DNA of 59,114 nucleotides from Candidatus Cloacimonadota bacterium. Its GTDB lineage: Bacteria; Cloacimonadota; Cloacimonadia; Cloacimonadales; TCS61. The translations under genes and the position numbers were made by a program. Below, piece by piece: positions 36,136 through 46,351 of the stretch. The stretch lies in NCBI GenBank assembly GCA_023137125.1, contig JAGLPW010000009.1, positions 1 to 59,114 on the forward strand, written 5' to 3'. Under the pieces are notes generated by a model. That model was not told the origin of the DNA. It saw only the letters and a list, made by a program, of their open reading frames with translations, and did no database searches. Every line of letters begins with the position of its first letter. The stretch's first letter is position 1.

Positions 36136-39100
36136 ATGAAAAAGATTAGTTTAGTATTAGTTGTATTGGTTGTTTTTGGGTTTTCTGCTTCGGCAGAAGA
36201 GTGGTTAAATTTTAATGAACGTGGAGAATCAGCACCAATTTATGATGTAACGAACTCCACAAGTTCTTTGGTGGAATTTGAACTGGAAATTCCGGGAATG
36301 GAAAGCAAAGAAATTGATACATTTAATCGGGTTAGAATTCTCGAACATACAAAAATGGACTCTATCGGTTTCCCCGAAGTTCCTGTAATTACTTACTTAA
36401 TTGCAATACCGGAATGTTATGATGTGAACCTTAATATTACTTTGTTAGATTCGGTTGTAATAGAAGATATGAACATTTATCCAGCCCCGGAATGGATCGA
36501 ACACAATAATGGTAATAACTCTTACATGGAAGAACAGTTCACGATAAATTATGCTGCCTATAATACAGACACTTTTTTCCCGGGATATACAGGAGAACTT
36601 GTAGAAAAGGGAGCTGTAAGAGCACAGCATTGTATTCGAGTAAAAATCTATCCTATTCAATTTAATCCTGTTCAGCAGCAGGTCATAGCATATTCACGTT
36701 TAAATATCGAAATGACCTTTGGTAACGCGATAGGTTCTGTAAATGAAGATGTAGGAATATTCAATGAGGTTTGTGGAAATGCAATGATCAATTATTATTC
36801 CAATGGCTTCAGCGCATCCATGAGTAGTGGAACAAGTAGGGAAGGAAGTTGGAGTTGGCTTGAACCTGCCGATCTCTCGGGTGAATATGTAAATCCTGAA
36901 TGTGATTACCTGATAATTACTCACGAGGATTTTTATACCAATGAAAACACCAGAACGGCTATTGAGAATCTCGCTATAAAAAGAGCAGATTATAATGGAT
37001 TTGATGTTGGAATTGTGAAATATGTAGATATAGTAAATAATATACAAGGTGAGTTTCCTGATATAAAAATGCGAAATCTAATAAGAAACACATATAATGA
37101 TGGACATGCTGACAATACATGGGATAGCAAACTCGGATATGTGTTATTATTTGGTGATGCCTTTTTTGGTGATGATATGTATGATGATTGTGTACCAACT
37201 CATCCATATCAAAATTATCCAGATACTCTAGGTTATGACATCTATTTCAGCCAATTAACTTTATCGGTGGGTGGTAATCCTGATTCATATCCAGATATTA
37301 TGATAGGCAGAATACCTGCTGATGAGGAGGATCATATAATAAATGCATGTACTAAAATTGTGGATTTTGAGCCCATTTTAATAGATGAAAATTATAATGG
37401 CTGGAAAGATAGAATGCTATTTATCAATACAGATTTTGAATTTCAAGCGAATCAAGGTTATGAAATGATTTCGCCATTCACAAATAGTTATGAGAACATA
37501 CTTCTAAGTTATCGATATCCCAATCAAAATCCACCTATTGGAATGTTCCAGCATACTGGTTATTCATATGATCCAACTGAGCCTCATGATGCAACATTAG
37601 AAAGTTATTATTCAAATGGAAATTTAATTGTAACTTATATGGGACATGGTGGATATTGGAAATTAGCGCCAGAACCTCCAACAATGTGGTGGGGTTTTAA
37701 TCAAATTGTAGATGATCCTGATTTTGAAGGCATTTTACCATTCATTATAAGTTCTTCATGTGATACTGGGCGTTTTCAAGGTATGACAAGACCAGACCAT
37801 TTACAAGAATATGAGACTTTTGCCGAGAAATTCTTATCATATCATAATAATAAGGGAGCAATTGCACTTATTGCAGCATCTCAGAAAAGTTATGCTTCAG
37901 CCTTTTTCGAGTATGTTCCTTATTTTTTTGAAGGCCTGAATAGTTCTTTATTTTTATGTGGTGAATTAAGCTTATTTGCGAAACTAAATACACCTTGGCC
38001 GCATTTTGCTACTCAATATAACTTGATAGGTGATCCAGCTACAAACATATATTTAGATACTGAGATTATTGATGACTGTGATTTAGTTTGCTGTCCAATA
38101 GAAATAGATATTGAAAACATTAACAATCAATATTTATGTGTAACAGCTGGAGTAAAGAACTTAAGTGAAGTAACTGTTAACAATGTCGAGGTTAAGTGTA
38201 TTCTAATAGATGAGTTTGATAATACAATAAGTGAGGATATTATAAATATTGGAACTATCGAAGGAATGCAAACAGGAAGTGCAATATTCAATTTCTCTAT
38301 CGAGACATCATATCCAACAACTTTTGCTGTTGAGATTATTGCAGATCCAGATAATCTTATACAAGAGAGAAGTGAAAACAATAACACAGTTGAATCAAAT
38401 TTCAGTTATTTCCGTGAACAAGATGGATACCCCGTACAAATTTATGAAGATTACAATATTCTCTCTGGACCCTATTCTTTGATTAAAGATCAATCTATAA
38501 TTATAGGTGGAAAAAAATATTCATCAGATGGGTCTATAATTTGGAATACTGGGATAGAGGTACGTGGTTCTTCAATTCCTGTTTATAATGAGGAGAGAAG
38601 CCGTTTTGATTATTTTATTCTTAATTATGAGGGTAACCGTATTTATAGAATTGATGGTAATGATGGTTCTATTATGAGTTTTTATGATTCTGGTGATTAT
38701 GTGATTACTTCTTATTGTCTTGGTGATTTAAATAATGATGGAGAATTTGAATTAATTTGTTTTGTTGTATACTCTGGTTTAAAGAAAATAATGATTTTCG
38801 ACTCTGAACTAATTATCCTTTTAGAGTATCCTGTAGATAATTATGTTTATGATTTTGCTATTGGAGATGGTGATAATAATGGGATAAATGAATTATATAC
38901 TATTTGTATTTTAAATAATAAAATAATATCTTATTCATTTAACGATCAGGAACTAATTGTTATCGCTGAACAAAATTTAAATCAGCCTGGCGAGAATATT
39001 TTTTTAGAAGATTTTGACAATAATGGAAGTTTGGATTGTGTAGTCTTAACTAATAATTCCGCAATCTTTTTTAATTGTCCTGATTTAACTCCTTTAACTT

Positions 39101-41475
39101 CAATGCCAACTGTAGCCTTAAATTCTAATTGCAATGCAGCAGCTTTGGGAGATGTTGATAATGACGGTATAACTGAGATTGTGTTGATTGAAGGAAGTGA
39201 TCAAGATCTGTATGTCACTAAAATTGATTTAGGTCAATATACTACAGCATTTTCGATTGATGATCATTATTATGGTATTTCTCCTTTCAAAATGTTGTTA
39301 TACGATTTTGATTCTGATTTACAAATGGATATAATAATTACTGATAAAGTTCAAACTTCATTTTTTAACTCTAATGGTGATTACATTTTTTCTACACCAT
39401 TATATCCAAACGAAGAGCATATCAGTGAGAATGTTATAAGAGATATTGATAATGACAATGACATTGAATTAATATTCCCTATAAATATTCAAGTAGAAGT
39501 TGGTACAAGCCCAAACCCATTAACGTATTTTAGTTGTATTCTTATGGTTGTTGATTTAATGTTTGAAACAAGCATTCATGGCAATATCTATCCCAATATG
39601 AACGAATTTATTAACAATATATATTCGCAACCGGTAGCTGGTCAGCTGTCTGAAAATACTGATTACTACTGGTCTGGATCTATTACATTACATGATGAAG
39701 TGATTTTACCTGCAACCAGCACGTTAACAATTTATCCAAGTACAGTCATCAATGCAAAAGAAAATAGTAAATTAACTGTTTATGGTGAATTAATTGTTAA
39801 TGGTATTGAAAATGAACCTGTGAAATTTATACCGATAATTCAAGGAGTATCACAAGATTATTGGCAAGGACTGGAATTCCCAGAAGGTAATGCAGAAGTT
39901 GAACTAAATCACATGGTTATCGAAAATGCTAATCTATATTCTGAAAGAGAATTAACGATAAATGGTGGTAGTTTTGAAAGTACTCCATTACTGCAAGACA
40001 GCCAAAGTTTATGGTTAACAGATGTAGATTTCAATAAATCACCAATAATAGCAAACTGTTACGAAATTATTCAATTATCAAAAATAATATCAATAGATAA
40101 CTGTAATATTACTAACACAATATTGCATTCAGGGATTGATATTACCGGTTATCCAAATGTTGATATTTCTAATAATATGATTAATAATTGCAATTCTGGT
40201 ATAAGATTATGGGAATGTGGTTTGGGACCTATCCATTCTATTTCAAATAATATGATACACAATAATTCTCAAAATTATGGTATTTTTATTTATCATTCTT
40301 ATATTGATATTCAAGGTTATAATACTATTAGTAATAATAGAATTGGTCTTTTCTTATCAAGAGATAGTAATTTCAATCTAATTGGATCAGAATATAGCCC
40401 TCATCAAATGATAAATGATAATGACGAACATGAAATAATATTTACATACGATAGTAGACCTGTTCAATTCTATTACAACAAGATCTATGATGAGAATCAT
40501 GAATACAGTTATGTAAAGTGCCTGGATACACCTCCTATATTTATACCGATCGATATTTCAAACAATTATTGGGGATATTCATTTAATCCAGAAACCGATT
40601 TGTCCCCATTAGAATTATTCATTTATCAACCGATGTGGGATCCAGGTTTTATAGAAGATCTTATCAATGGTTCAGAAACGGAAATGTATCTATTGGCAAA
40701 ACAACAAGAAGAAGATGAAAACTATTCTGCAGCCGAGTTAACCTACAAACAAATAATTTCGACATATCCTGAATCTAAGTATGCAAGAATTGCAGCAAAA
40801 GAGCTTCTTGCTCTAAAAGTCAAATCTGATCAGGATTTCATTGGTTTACAATTTTATTATGAAAATGAACCTAATATGCAATATGATGAAGAAATGATGA
40901 TGTTATCGGAATTCCTAATAACCTGCTGTAATGTTAAACTTGAAGAATTTCAACCTGCTATTGAATGGTTTGAGGAAATAATCCAGGATCCCCCATCTAC
41001 AGTAGATTCTGTTTTTGCAGTTATCGATGCCGGCTATACATATTTACTGATGGAGAATGTTGGTAGATCCATATGTGTTGGTAAGATTCCAGAATTAATG
41101 CCAGAGTCTCGTAAGCAACATGAAGAAAAAAGAGATCAGTTAATGAATATGCTGTTTGGTAATTTTGAACCTGATAATGAAATTCCTCCGATTCATAAAT
41201 TAGCTTTATATTCTAATTATCCGAATCCCTTTAATCCAAGCACAACAATTTCCTTTTCATTACCTAAAGAAAGCAAAATAGAATTGTCTGTCTACAATAT
41301 AAGGGGTCAAAAAGTTAAAACTCTGGTAAAGGACGATTTTGAGTCGGGTAAACATTCGGTAATTTGGTACGGAAAAGACAGTAACAAAAAGAAATGTAGT
41401 TCTGGTGTTTATTTCTATCAACTGAAAGTAGATGGGAAATCAAAAGCAATTAAGAAATGTTTACTGTTAAAATAG
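36136..41475 (+). CDS. Very large gingipain-like (C25) cysteine peptidase with beta-propeller, beta-helix and sorting domains
   Basis: A 1779-residue exported protein. Signal peptide ([17 protein letters not shown]), a C25 propeptide, then the peptidase from [12 protein letters not shown] (about 255) with the dyad TYMGHGGY (His504) and [11 protein letters not shown] (Cys542). About 660-770 is a CARDB-like domain; 870-1120 has FG-GAP-like repeats ([26 protein letters not shown]); 1200-1510 is a right-handed beta-helix; then a TPR-like region ([19 protein letters not shown]) and the sorting module ([15 protein letters not shown]). The gingipain family needs type IX-like export and propeptide cleavage. 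Its C-terminal ~270 residues parallel those of the 10357 gene, and the same terminator follows. Confidence 0.9.
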   Translation: MKKISLVLVVLVVFGFSASAEEWLNFNERGESAPIYDVTNSTSSLVEFELEIPGMESKEIDTFNRVRILEHTKMDSIGFPEVPVITYLIAIPECYDVNLNITLLDSVVIEDMNIYPAPEWIEHNNGNNSYMEEQFTINYAAYNTDTFFPGYTGELVEKGAVRAQHCIRVKIYPIQFNPVQQQVIAYSRLNIEMTFGNAIGSVNEDVGIFNEVCGNAMINYYSNGFSASMSSGTSREGSWSWLEPADLSGEYVNPECDYLIITHEDFYTNENTRTAIENLAIKRADYNGFDVGIVKYVDIVNNIQGEFPDIKMRNLIRNTYNDGHADNTWDSKLGYVLLFGDAFFGDDMYDDCVPTHPYQNYPDTLGYDIYFSQLTLSVGGNPDSYPDIMIGRIPADEEDHIINACTKIVDFEPILIDENYNGWKDRMLFINTDFEFQANQGYEMISPFTNSYENILLSYRYPNQNPPIGMFQHTGYSYDPTEPHDATLESYYSNGNLIVTYMGHGGYWKLAPEPPTMWWGFNQIVDDPDFEGILPFIISSSCDTGRFQGMTRPDHLQEYETFAEKFLSYHNNKGAIALIAASQKSYASAFFEYVPYFFEGLNSSLFLCGELSLFAKLNTPWPHFATQYNLIGDPATNIYLDTEIIDDCDLVCCPIEIDIENINNQYLCVTAGVKNLSEVTVNNVEVKCILIDEFDNTISEDIINIGTIEGMQTGSAIFNFSIETSYPTTFAVEIIADPDNLIQERSENNNTVESNFSYFREQDGYPVQIYEDYNILSGPYSLIKDQSIIIGGKKYSSDGSIIWNTGIEVRGSSIPVYNEERSRFDYFILNYEGNRIYRIDGNDGSIMSFYDSGDYVITSYCLGDLNNDGEFELICFVVYSGLKKIMIFDSELIILLEYPVDNYVYDFAIGDGDNNGINELYTICILNNKIISYSFNDQELIVIAEQNLNQPGENIFLEDFDNNGSLDCVVLTNNSAIFFNCPDLTPLTSMPTVALNSNCNAAALGDVDNDGITEIVLIEGSDQDLYVTKIDLGQYTTAFSIDDHYYGISPFKMLLYDFDSDLQMDIIITDKVQTSFFNSNGDYIFSTPLYPNEEHISENVIRDIDNDNDIELIFPINIQVEVGTSPNPLTYFSCILMVVDLMFETSIHGNIYPNMNEFINNIYSQPVAGQLSENTDYYWSGSITLHDEVILPATSTLTIYPSTVINAKENSKLTVYGELIVNGIENEPVKFIPIIQGVSQDYWQGLEFPEGNAEVELNHMVIENANLYSERELTINGGSFESTPLLQDSQSLWLTDVDFNKSPIIANCYEIIQLSKIISIDNCNITNTILHSGIDITGYPNVDISNNMINNCNSGIRLWECGLGPIHSISNNMIHNNSQNYGIFIYHSYIDIQGYNTISNNRIGLFLSRDSNFNLIGSEYSPHQMINDNDEHEIIFTYDSRPVQFYYNKIYDENHEYSYVKCLDTPPIFIPIDISNNYWGYSFNPETDLSPLELFIYQPMWDPGFIEDLINGSETEMYLLAKQQEEDENYSAAELTYKQIISTYPESKYARIAAKELLALKVKSDQDFIGLQFYYENEPNMQYDEEMMMLSEFLITCCNVKLEEFQPAIEWFEEIIQDPPSTVDSVFAVIDAGYTYLLMENVGRSICVGKIPELMPESRKQHEEKRDQLMNMLFGNFEPDNEIPPIHKLALYSNYPNPFNPSTTISFSLPKESKIELSVYNIRGQKVKTLVKDDFESGKHSVIWYGKDSNKKKCSSGVYFYQLKVDGKSKAIKKCLLLK

Positions 41476-41485
41476 CATCATATGA

Positions 41486-41517
41486 CCAGTCCGGGAGCAT
41501 TCTCGGACTGGTATTTT
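41486..41517 (+). terminator. Rho-independent terminator after the C25 peptidase gene
   Basis: CCAGTCCG and CGGACTGG form a perfect 8-bp stem followed by TATTTT, 10 bases after the stop. It is nearly identical to the terminator at 13736, including most of the loop. Confidence 0.83.
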
Positions 41518-42165
41518 GCTAAGAACGATTTGACTTACAAAAACCTACACATTCAGATTGAGAGAATAGCAAGAAGAACGTAGAATGATTGACCATAAAC
41601 CAATAAGTAACTTCGGTAGGTTCTTTAGCTAATAACTTGAGAAGACGACAAATCCCTGAAACAATTCGTTTCAGAGGATTGTCGTAATTGTCGTTATTAA
41701 AAATTATGTTGTATTAGTCGGATGTCGAAAGTAGATTTCTTGATGTCGTAAGTCGTTTTTGGTGTCGTTAGTTTAACTTTTTGACTTATGACACAATGTG
41801 GTTAGCTGTTGTTAGTGTCGTTAGTCTCTAAATTGAATTTTGATGTTTTTGCTTTGTTTTCAGTGGAGGTGTCTTTAGTTGTTGATCTCTATGGTTAGTG
41901 TTTTTTTTGTTTTGCTCTTGACATTTTATCTTCCCTTTCTATTTTTTTATTGTTCGTATTTGTGAATATTATGAAGATAAAGAAGATATAGTATGTGTTG
42001 TTAGAACAGATGGTGAAATCCACTGAAGCGCATTATACACGGTGAGAACCATAAGATGTTGGTCCTGGTTTCTGATAATAAAGGTTACCCACCAATAATT
42101 GTGGATCCGAAGCATTCAGATGTGGTTTTGTTGGGATCACTTTATTTGATAGTGAGAAGAGTGGG
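41518..42165. other. Non-coding region at the start of the accessory stretch
   Basis: About 650 bases with no gene. It holds a long hairpin (listed separately), a cluster of TGTCGTTAG/TGTCGTAAG motifs between 41683 and 41830 that recurs at 43855-43875, and, near 42030-42060, a GAAGCGCATTATACACGGTG segment related to the attC-like site at 49725. Confidence 0.5.
41646..41684. repeat. Long hairpin
   Basis: Two 17-base arms (CGACAAATCCCTGAAAC and GTTTCAGAGGATTGTCG) pair at 15 of 17 positions, counting one G-T, around an AATTC loop. It has no T run in either direction strong enough for a terminator. It marks the border between the C25 gene and the array of small genes. Confidence 0.5.
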
Positions 42166-42420
42166 ATGAGAAAACTTATTGATAAAATTGAAGTATCACC
42201 TGGCTTGAGGTCAGGTAGAATTATAAAAAGTTATCAACTGGGAGATAAAATACCTAGTTTCACCTTTGAAGTAATTTGTTTAGTTCCATATGAAAAAATG
42301 GTGGATTGTGAAATATCCGATGTTAAATTTACCAAATATTATGCAAAGATGATAAAATATTACAATAAATTAGAAATACCAATATGGATTGAAGTTTACG
42401 AGGAAGACTGTATTAATTAG
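42166..42420 (+). CDS. Small orphan protein (first of the cassette-like array)
   Basis: An 84-residue protein (IEVSPGLRSGRIIKSYQLGD ... YYNKLEIPIWIEVYEEDC), ATG after GAAGAGTGGG. No family was recognised. The gene is followed by the 70-base leader repeat that recurs before other small genes here. Confidence 0.6.
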   Translation: MRKLIDKIEVSPGLRSGRIIKSYQLGDKIPSFTFEVICLVPYEKMVDCEISDVKFTKYYAKMIKYYNKLEIPIWIEVYEEDCIN

Positions 42421-42433
42421 AATAGCTAAAATG

Positions 42434-42507
42434 CTTGAAGAGCGTCTTCCGGAAGATGATTCCGGGAGTGATTGTGATGAACAATTGATTAAGATTTGGA
42501 GGGGAAG
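42434..42507 (+). repeat. Leader repeat, copy A
   Basis: AGAGCGTCTTCCGGAAGATG, then ATTCCGGGAGTGAT, then GATTTGGAGGGGAAG directly before the ATG of the 42508 gene. It contains the perfect palindrome TCTTCCGGAAGA. Related copies lie at 42765-42847 and 45326-45396, each placing a GGAG ribosome site before the next ORF. Confidence 0.6.
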
Positions 42508-42741
42508 ATGGCGTGTAGAATAGGAATGACAACCAATCCAGAACAAAGAAAAGCACAATGGTTAACTAAATATCCGTCCTTAGTGAATTGGAAGATCCTT
42601 AAAGGACCAATAGAAGATAAAGCTACAGCACAAGTAGAAGAAGCTTACATTTCGCAGTTATTAGATTGTGAATCTTCTCCTGGTGGTGACGATCCAGATG
42701 ATCCATTTGCTCAATGGTATATTTATAGATTTGAATATTAG
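42508..42741 (+). CDS. Small GIY-YIG-like protein
   Basis: The track starts at TTG 42496; ATG 42508 has GGAGGGGAAG upstream, giving 77 residues. CRIGMTTNPEQRKAQWLTKY resembles the second half of a GIY-YIG nuclease motif (YVGxTxxPxxRxxxH), and AQVEEAYISQLL has a candidate acidic residue. The first GIY half is missing, so it may be a degenerate or minimal member. Such short proteins are frequent in integron cassettes as I recall. Confidence 0.6.
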   Translation: MACRIGMTTNPEQRKAQWLTKYPSLVNWKILKGPIEDKATAQVEEAYISQLLDCESSPGGDDPDDPFAQWYIYRFEY

Positions 42742-42764
42742 CAATATTTGAATAACTGAAACAA

Positions 42765-42847
42765 ATTGATGTGTTTTCCTGGAAGATGATTCCGGGAGTG
42801 ATAATAATGGGGGGGGGTGATAAACTAAAACTAATTTGGAGAAGAAG
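42765..42847 (+). repeat. Leader repeat, copy B, with a G9 tract
   Basis: TTTTCCTGGAAGATGATTCC then GGGAGTGATAATAATG followed by a run of nine G at 42809-42817, ending AATTTGGAGAAGAAG before the ATG at 42848. It matches copy A over GGAAGATGATTCCGGGAGTG exactly. Confidence 0.6.
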
Positions 42848-43144
42848 ATGAAATGGTTTAAAATCAAACTAACAGAACAACAAATTAACTCAGGAGAATT
42901 AGCAGAAATCGTGAATGAATTCAATGCTATTTTTTTATTAACCGAGATTTCAAATGAAATGTCTCTATGGGCAAATAAACCAAAAAAGCCAGGTGATACT
43001 AATACAGTCTATTTTTCCCCTGTAGCAGCTGACAATTCAGGAACAATGATAAGAGATTATGATGGTAAGGCCTGTAAGAAACCTTATATAGAAAAAGTCT
43101 CTTTGTTAATAGGTAGATCAGCTGCCTGGGATATTTTTCTGTAG
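42848..43144 (+). CDS. Small orphan protein
   Basis: The track starts at TTG 42836; ATG 42848 follows TTTGGAGAAGAAG, giving 98 residues (KWFKIKLTEQQINSGELAEI ... NTVYFSPVAADNSG). No domain was recognised. A G9 tract lies 30 bases upstream of the start. Confidence 0.6.
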   Translation: MKWFKIKLTEQQINSGELAEIVNEFNAIFLLTEISNEMSLWANKPKKPGDTNTVYFSPVAADNSGTMIRDYDGKACKKPYIEKVSLLIGRSAAWDIFL

Positions 43145-43205
43145 TAGTTTATCAGAGTGATGGTGGTGGGGAATGGATGAATGATAAGTAATAAAGGAGA
43201 TAGTA

Positions 43206-43712
43206 ATGTTTGATTTTTGGAATTCATTATCGACACAGCAACAAGTAAGTTTAATTCCACAGATAGTAATAACTCTATCAATTGTAATTGGAGCAGTGGT
43301 ATCTCTTATTGTATTTTCAATGACAAAAAGAAAAGAAATTAAATTCAAGATTCATGAACAACGAAAAAATCGATATGAGGCATATCTAACAATCTTTACA
43401 AAAGCATTGAGTAATCCTCAAGCAACACTAAAGGGGGATCTACCCATGCCAAAAGAAGAATGGGCGCAAATTCAAATGGATTTAATTTTATATGGATCAG
43501 AGAAAGTATTAAAAAAAATTATTGAGATGAATGAGATGGGGAGAGTCGGTGATACAACTGACAAAAATATTATAATAAAAGTAGGAGAACTAACTCACAT
43601 AATGCGTAAAGAAGTTGGTTTAACGAATAAAAAGTTGAGCATTAGAGAAAGCATGAGTCTATTTATTACGGACATATTTGAACCAGAGTATGATTATTTA
43701 TTCAAAGGTTAG
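43206..43712 (+). CDS. Small membrane protein with cytoplasmic helical domain
   Basis: A 168-residue protein with one membrane helix (LIPQIVITLSIVIGAVVSLIV, about residues 15-37), a basic segment KRKEIKFKIHEQRKNRYEAY and a helical C-terminal domain. AAAGGAGATAGTA precedes the ATG. The layout of one helix followed by a basic KRK..R..Y stretch is common to small proteins in accessory islands; the function is not recognised. Confidence 0.68.
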   Translation: MFDFWNSLSTQQQVSLIPQIVITLSIVIGAVVSLIVFSMTKRKEIKFKIHEQRKNRYEAYLTIFTKALSNPQATLKGDLPMPKEEWAQIQMDLILYGSEKVLKKIIEMNEMGRVGDTTDKNIIIKVGELTHIMRKEVGLTNKKLSIRESMSLFITDIFEPEYDYLFKG

Positions 43713-43729
43713 ATCTCTGATTATAAAAA

Positions 43730-43850
43730 ATGCAAAACCCCTGCCACAATTCCATTCTCAATAAAATGCAAAACCCCTGCCACAATTCCATTCTCAATAA
43801 AATGACAAATCCCTGCCACAATTCTCAATGATTCGCAATAAAATGAAGAA
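43730..43850. repeat. 36-base tandem repeat of the dispersed hairpin family
   Basis: Two identical 36-base units (ATGCAAAACCCCTGCCACAA plus TTCCATTCTCAATAAA) start at 43730 and 43766. A third, divergent one starts at 43802 (ATGACAAATCCCTGCCACAA) and a partial one at 43843. There are no spacers, so this is not a CRISPR. Confidence 0.8.
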
Positions 43851-43956
43851 CCTGTCGTAAGTGTCGTTAGTCACCTTAGTCCTTATATTATTAAAGAGTT
43901 AGCTTCATTTTCGTCCCAGCTAATTAATTGCAAAACCACTAGCCACCCCATAAGAA

Positions 43957-45306
43957 GTGAAGAAAATTAGTAAAATTCACGGTATGAAAAAGACGGATTT
44001 TGATCAATTGATTTTAGAAAAAGAGATAGTTCTAAGACCTGCAAAACTGATCCCTACTTCAAAACCTGGTGATGAAATGACGCTTACATCCATCTTCTTA
44101 TCATCAATTAGATTGATTAAAGAGTTTAAAACACTACTGATGAAACCCACTGATATCCGGATTAATGGAAAAATCTATGTTTATACTGAAGTTGATTTTG
44201 AACAAGTATCTAATGGTGAGAGAATTGATGGTTTATTAATAGTTGTTCGAGCCGGAATTATACATGAAGCTGTTTTGTTCGAAATGAAAAACAAAAATGA
44301 TGAAATAAACAAAGATCAGTTAATGAGTTATTTAAATATTGCAAAGGAAATGGGAATTAACAATTTCATTACAATTTCAAATCAATTTGTATTGGCTCCA
44401 ACTCAGTATCCAATTAGTATAAAACTCCCAAGAGGAATTAATTTATATCATTTTTCATGGTCATATATCATTACAATTGCTCATATCTTATTATTTGATA
44501 ATAAAACTAATATAGAAGATCATGATCAAGTTGAAATTATGAAAGAAGTTGTTGAATATTTCGGGAATCCAATATCAGGTATTTGTGGATTCTCTCAAAT
44601 GAAACCAGGTTGGAAAGAGGTTGTAGAGAGGATAATATCGGGAACCCAGTTGAAATCAAATGATCCTGACATCATTGAGACTGTTGAGAGTTGGCTACAA
44701 GAAGAAAAGGACTTAGTGTTACAATTAAGTCAAGCTTTAGGATTGTTTGTAAAATCAGGTGAAACAAAGTTTAAAAATAACTACCAAGCAAGATTAGATC
44801 ATGATATGAAAATGCTATTAAAAGAAAAATGTCTTTCATCCAAATTAGTTATTGCCGATGCTGTTTCGAATCTTAACGTAACAGCTTATCTTGATAAAAG
44901 ATCCATTGAAATGTCTGTTTACTTGAATGCACCTGAGAATAAAATGAATAGAGGAAAATTAAGTTGGATAAAAAGACAATTGGATTATTCACAAAAAAGA
45001 AATGAAGAAGAGTTTAACAAGATAAAGGATGATATCCGAATTGGGATTTTTGTTAAGTACTATAATGCTCCAATCAAAATTAAAATTGAAAGCATAGATG
45101 ATATAGTCGATGAACTTAAAAATAAGGAAATTAAACACTTTGAAATCTATTACCTTAAAGATCTAGGTAAAAAATTTTCATCTAGAAGAAAGTTTGTAGA
45201 AATAATTGAAGATATGCTAATTGATTATTATAGTATAATTGTTCAAAATCTAAAAAAATGGAATAAACCATCACCGAAAATTATTGAAAATAGAATTGTA
45301 GAATAA
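43957..45306 (+). CDS. PD-(D/E)XK nuclease-like orphan protein
   Basis: A 449-residue protein. NGERIDGLLIVVRAGIIHEAVLFEMKNKNDEINKDQLMSYL (about residues 87-127, here split in description) has the D ... ExK pattern of PD-(D/E)XK nucleases: RIDGLL, then LFEMKNK, then a Q and a helix. The rest is helical with a C-terminal domain (KDDIRIGIFVKYYNAPIKIK) of unknown type. The start may be GTG 43957 or ATG 43984; neither has a strong ribosome site. It is the largest gene in the array of small genes and could be a restriction-like or defence nuclease. Confidence 0.72.
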   Translation: MKKISKIHGMKKTDFDQLILEKEIVLRPAKLIPTSKPGDEMTLTSIFLSSIRLIKEFKTLLMKPTDIRINGKIYVYTEVDFEQVSNGERIDGLLIVVRAGIIHEAVLFEMKNKNDEINKDQLMSYLNIAKEMGINNFITISNQFVLAPTQYPISIKLPRGINLYHFSWSYIITIAHILLFDNKTNIEDHDQVEIMKEVVEYFGNPISGICGFSQMKPGWKEVVERIISGTQLKSNDPDIIETVESWLQEEKDLVLQLSQALGLFVKSGETKFKNNYQARLDHDMKMLLKEKCLSSKLVIADAVSNLNVTAYLDKRSIEMSVYLNAPENKMNRGKLSWIKRQLDYSQKRNEEEFNKIKDDIRIGIFVKYYNAPIKIKIESIDDIVDELKNKEIKHFEIYYLKDLGKKFSSRRKFVEIIEDMLIDYYSIIVQNLKKWNKPSPKIIENRIVE

Positions 45307-45325
45307 TCAAATAATTTAAGCAATC

Positions 45326-45396
45326 TGAGAGCGTCTCTAGGGAAGAGGATTCAGGGAGTGATGTTGGCGGCAATTAGTTAAGATTTGGAGGGGGAG
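45326..45396 (+). repeat. Leader repeat, copy D
   Basis: GAGAGCGTCTCTAGGGAAGA then GGATTCAGGGAGTGATG, then AAGATTTGGAGGGGGAG before the ATG at 45397. It matches copy A at both ends (GAGCGTCT, GGGAGTGAT, AAGATTTGGAGGGG) with changes in the hairpin. Confidence 0.6.
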
Positions 45397-45894
45397 ATGG
45401 CAGACTGGTTAATTGGCTTATCAGGTGTTATGGTTGGTGCTTTAATTGGTTGGATTGGATCAATATATACTTTGAAGAAACAAGAATATTACAGAGCCTC
45501 AAAAGTATTTAGAGATGCATTTACAGATACTATTCACTATCTTAAAACATTCAAAAAACCCAATAATCTTACTCGTCCTATTGGCTTTCATTTTGAACAA
45601 AATATGGAGAAATATGAGAAAGCAATTATTGATTTTCTCCCGTACTTAAAAAAAACTAATAAAGTAGCTTTAGAAGAAGCCTTAGAAAACCTTAAATATG
45701 CTTTTGAGTTTGATGATTTATACGGAGATTCTGAGAATATTATTAAAGAAAAAGATTATAAACATAGCAGTTTTATGTTTTATGATGGATATCGTAACAA
45801 TTCCCCAAAAGGTATAACAATTCCCTGGAAAAAAGGACTTGAAATAGCACAAAAAAATATCAACTTAATTGTAGAATTTGGTAAGGTGAGATAG
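45397..45894 (+). CDS. Small membrane-anchored orphan protein
   Basis: The track starts at TTG 45385; ATG 45397 follows TTTGGAGGGGGAG, giving 165 residues. One N-terminal helix (WLIGLSGVMVGALIGWIGSIY) is followed by TLKKQEYYRASKVFRDAF, a pattern common in small accessory proteins, and a soluble helical domain. The function is unknown. A copy of the hairpin repeat (ATGACAAACCCGTGCCAC) lies just after the stop. Confidence 0.68.
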   Translation: MADWLIGLSGVMVGALIGWIGSIYTLKKQEYYRASKVFRDAFTDTIHYLKTFKKPNNLTRPIGFHFEQNMEKYEKAIIDFLPYLKKTNKVALEEALENLKYAFEFDDLYGDSENIIKEKDYKHSSFMFYDGYRNNSPKGITIPWKKGLEIAQKNINLIVEFGKVR

Positions 45895-45988
45895 ACACTT
45901 TTAACAAAAATGACAAACCCGTGCCACTTAATGAATAAAATTGAAATAATTGCTTTATCTAATATGTTCTAACTTTTAATTAAAACAC

Positions 45989-46351
45989 CTACAATATCAT
46001 ATCCCATATTAATGGTAGAATCACAATAAACGATATGTATAGAAGAAAACAGATGCTACACATGACAGAGAAAAAAAATAAGTTCCAATCATATCTATAA
46101 ATTAACCATAATACTAAACTAGAAAGTAAAGCAATGAAGTACCAACTTCCTAAAAAATAGTCTTCTATTCTACCATAAAATCCATGTCCTTGAAAAAGAA
46201 AATGATGCAATTGAAAGATAAGAAACAACAATGAAGTAGCAAACAGTGCTTTTTTGTAACTTTCTCTTTCTATTACAATTCCGCTTACTACCCATAAAAT
46301 TAATGCGTTAACAGGAATGAATAAAATTGAAATAATTATTTTACCTAACAT
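45989..46351 (-). CDS. Small multi-pass membrane protein
   Basis: A 120-residue protein with four hydrophobic segments (IIISILFIPVNALILWVVSG, ALFATSLLFLIFQLHHF, WYFIALLSSLVLWLIY, FFFSVMCSICFLLYISFIVI). GGAAGGAGAATAGATT precedes the ATG. It is the only minus-strand gene in this array. No family was recognised. Confidence 0.68.
   Translation of the reverse strand: MLGKIIISILFIPVNALILWVVSGIVIERESYKKALFATSLLFLIFQLHHFLFQGHGFYGRIEDYFLGSWYFIALLSSLVLWLIYRYDWNLFFFSVMCSICFLLYISFIVILPLIWDMIL

Noticed and set aside
43730-43850. Possible CRISPR array (36-base direct repeats)
   Set aside because: The units are contiguous without spacers and no cas gene is present; it is a tandem repeat.
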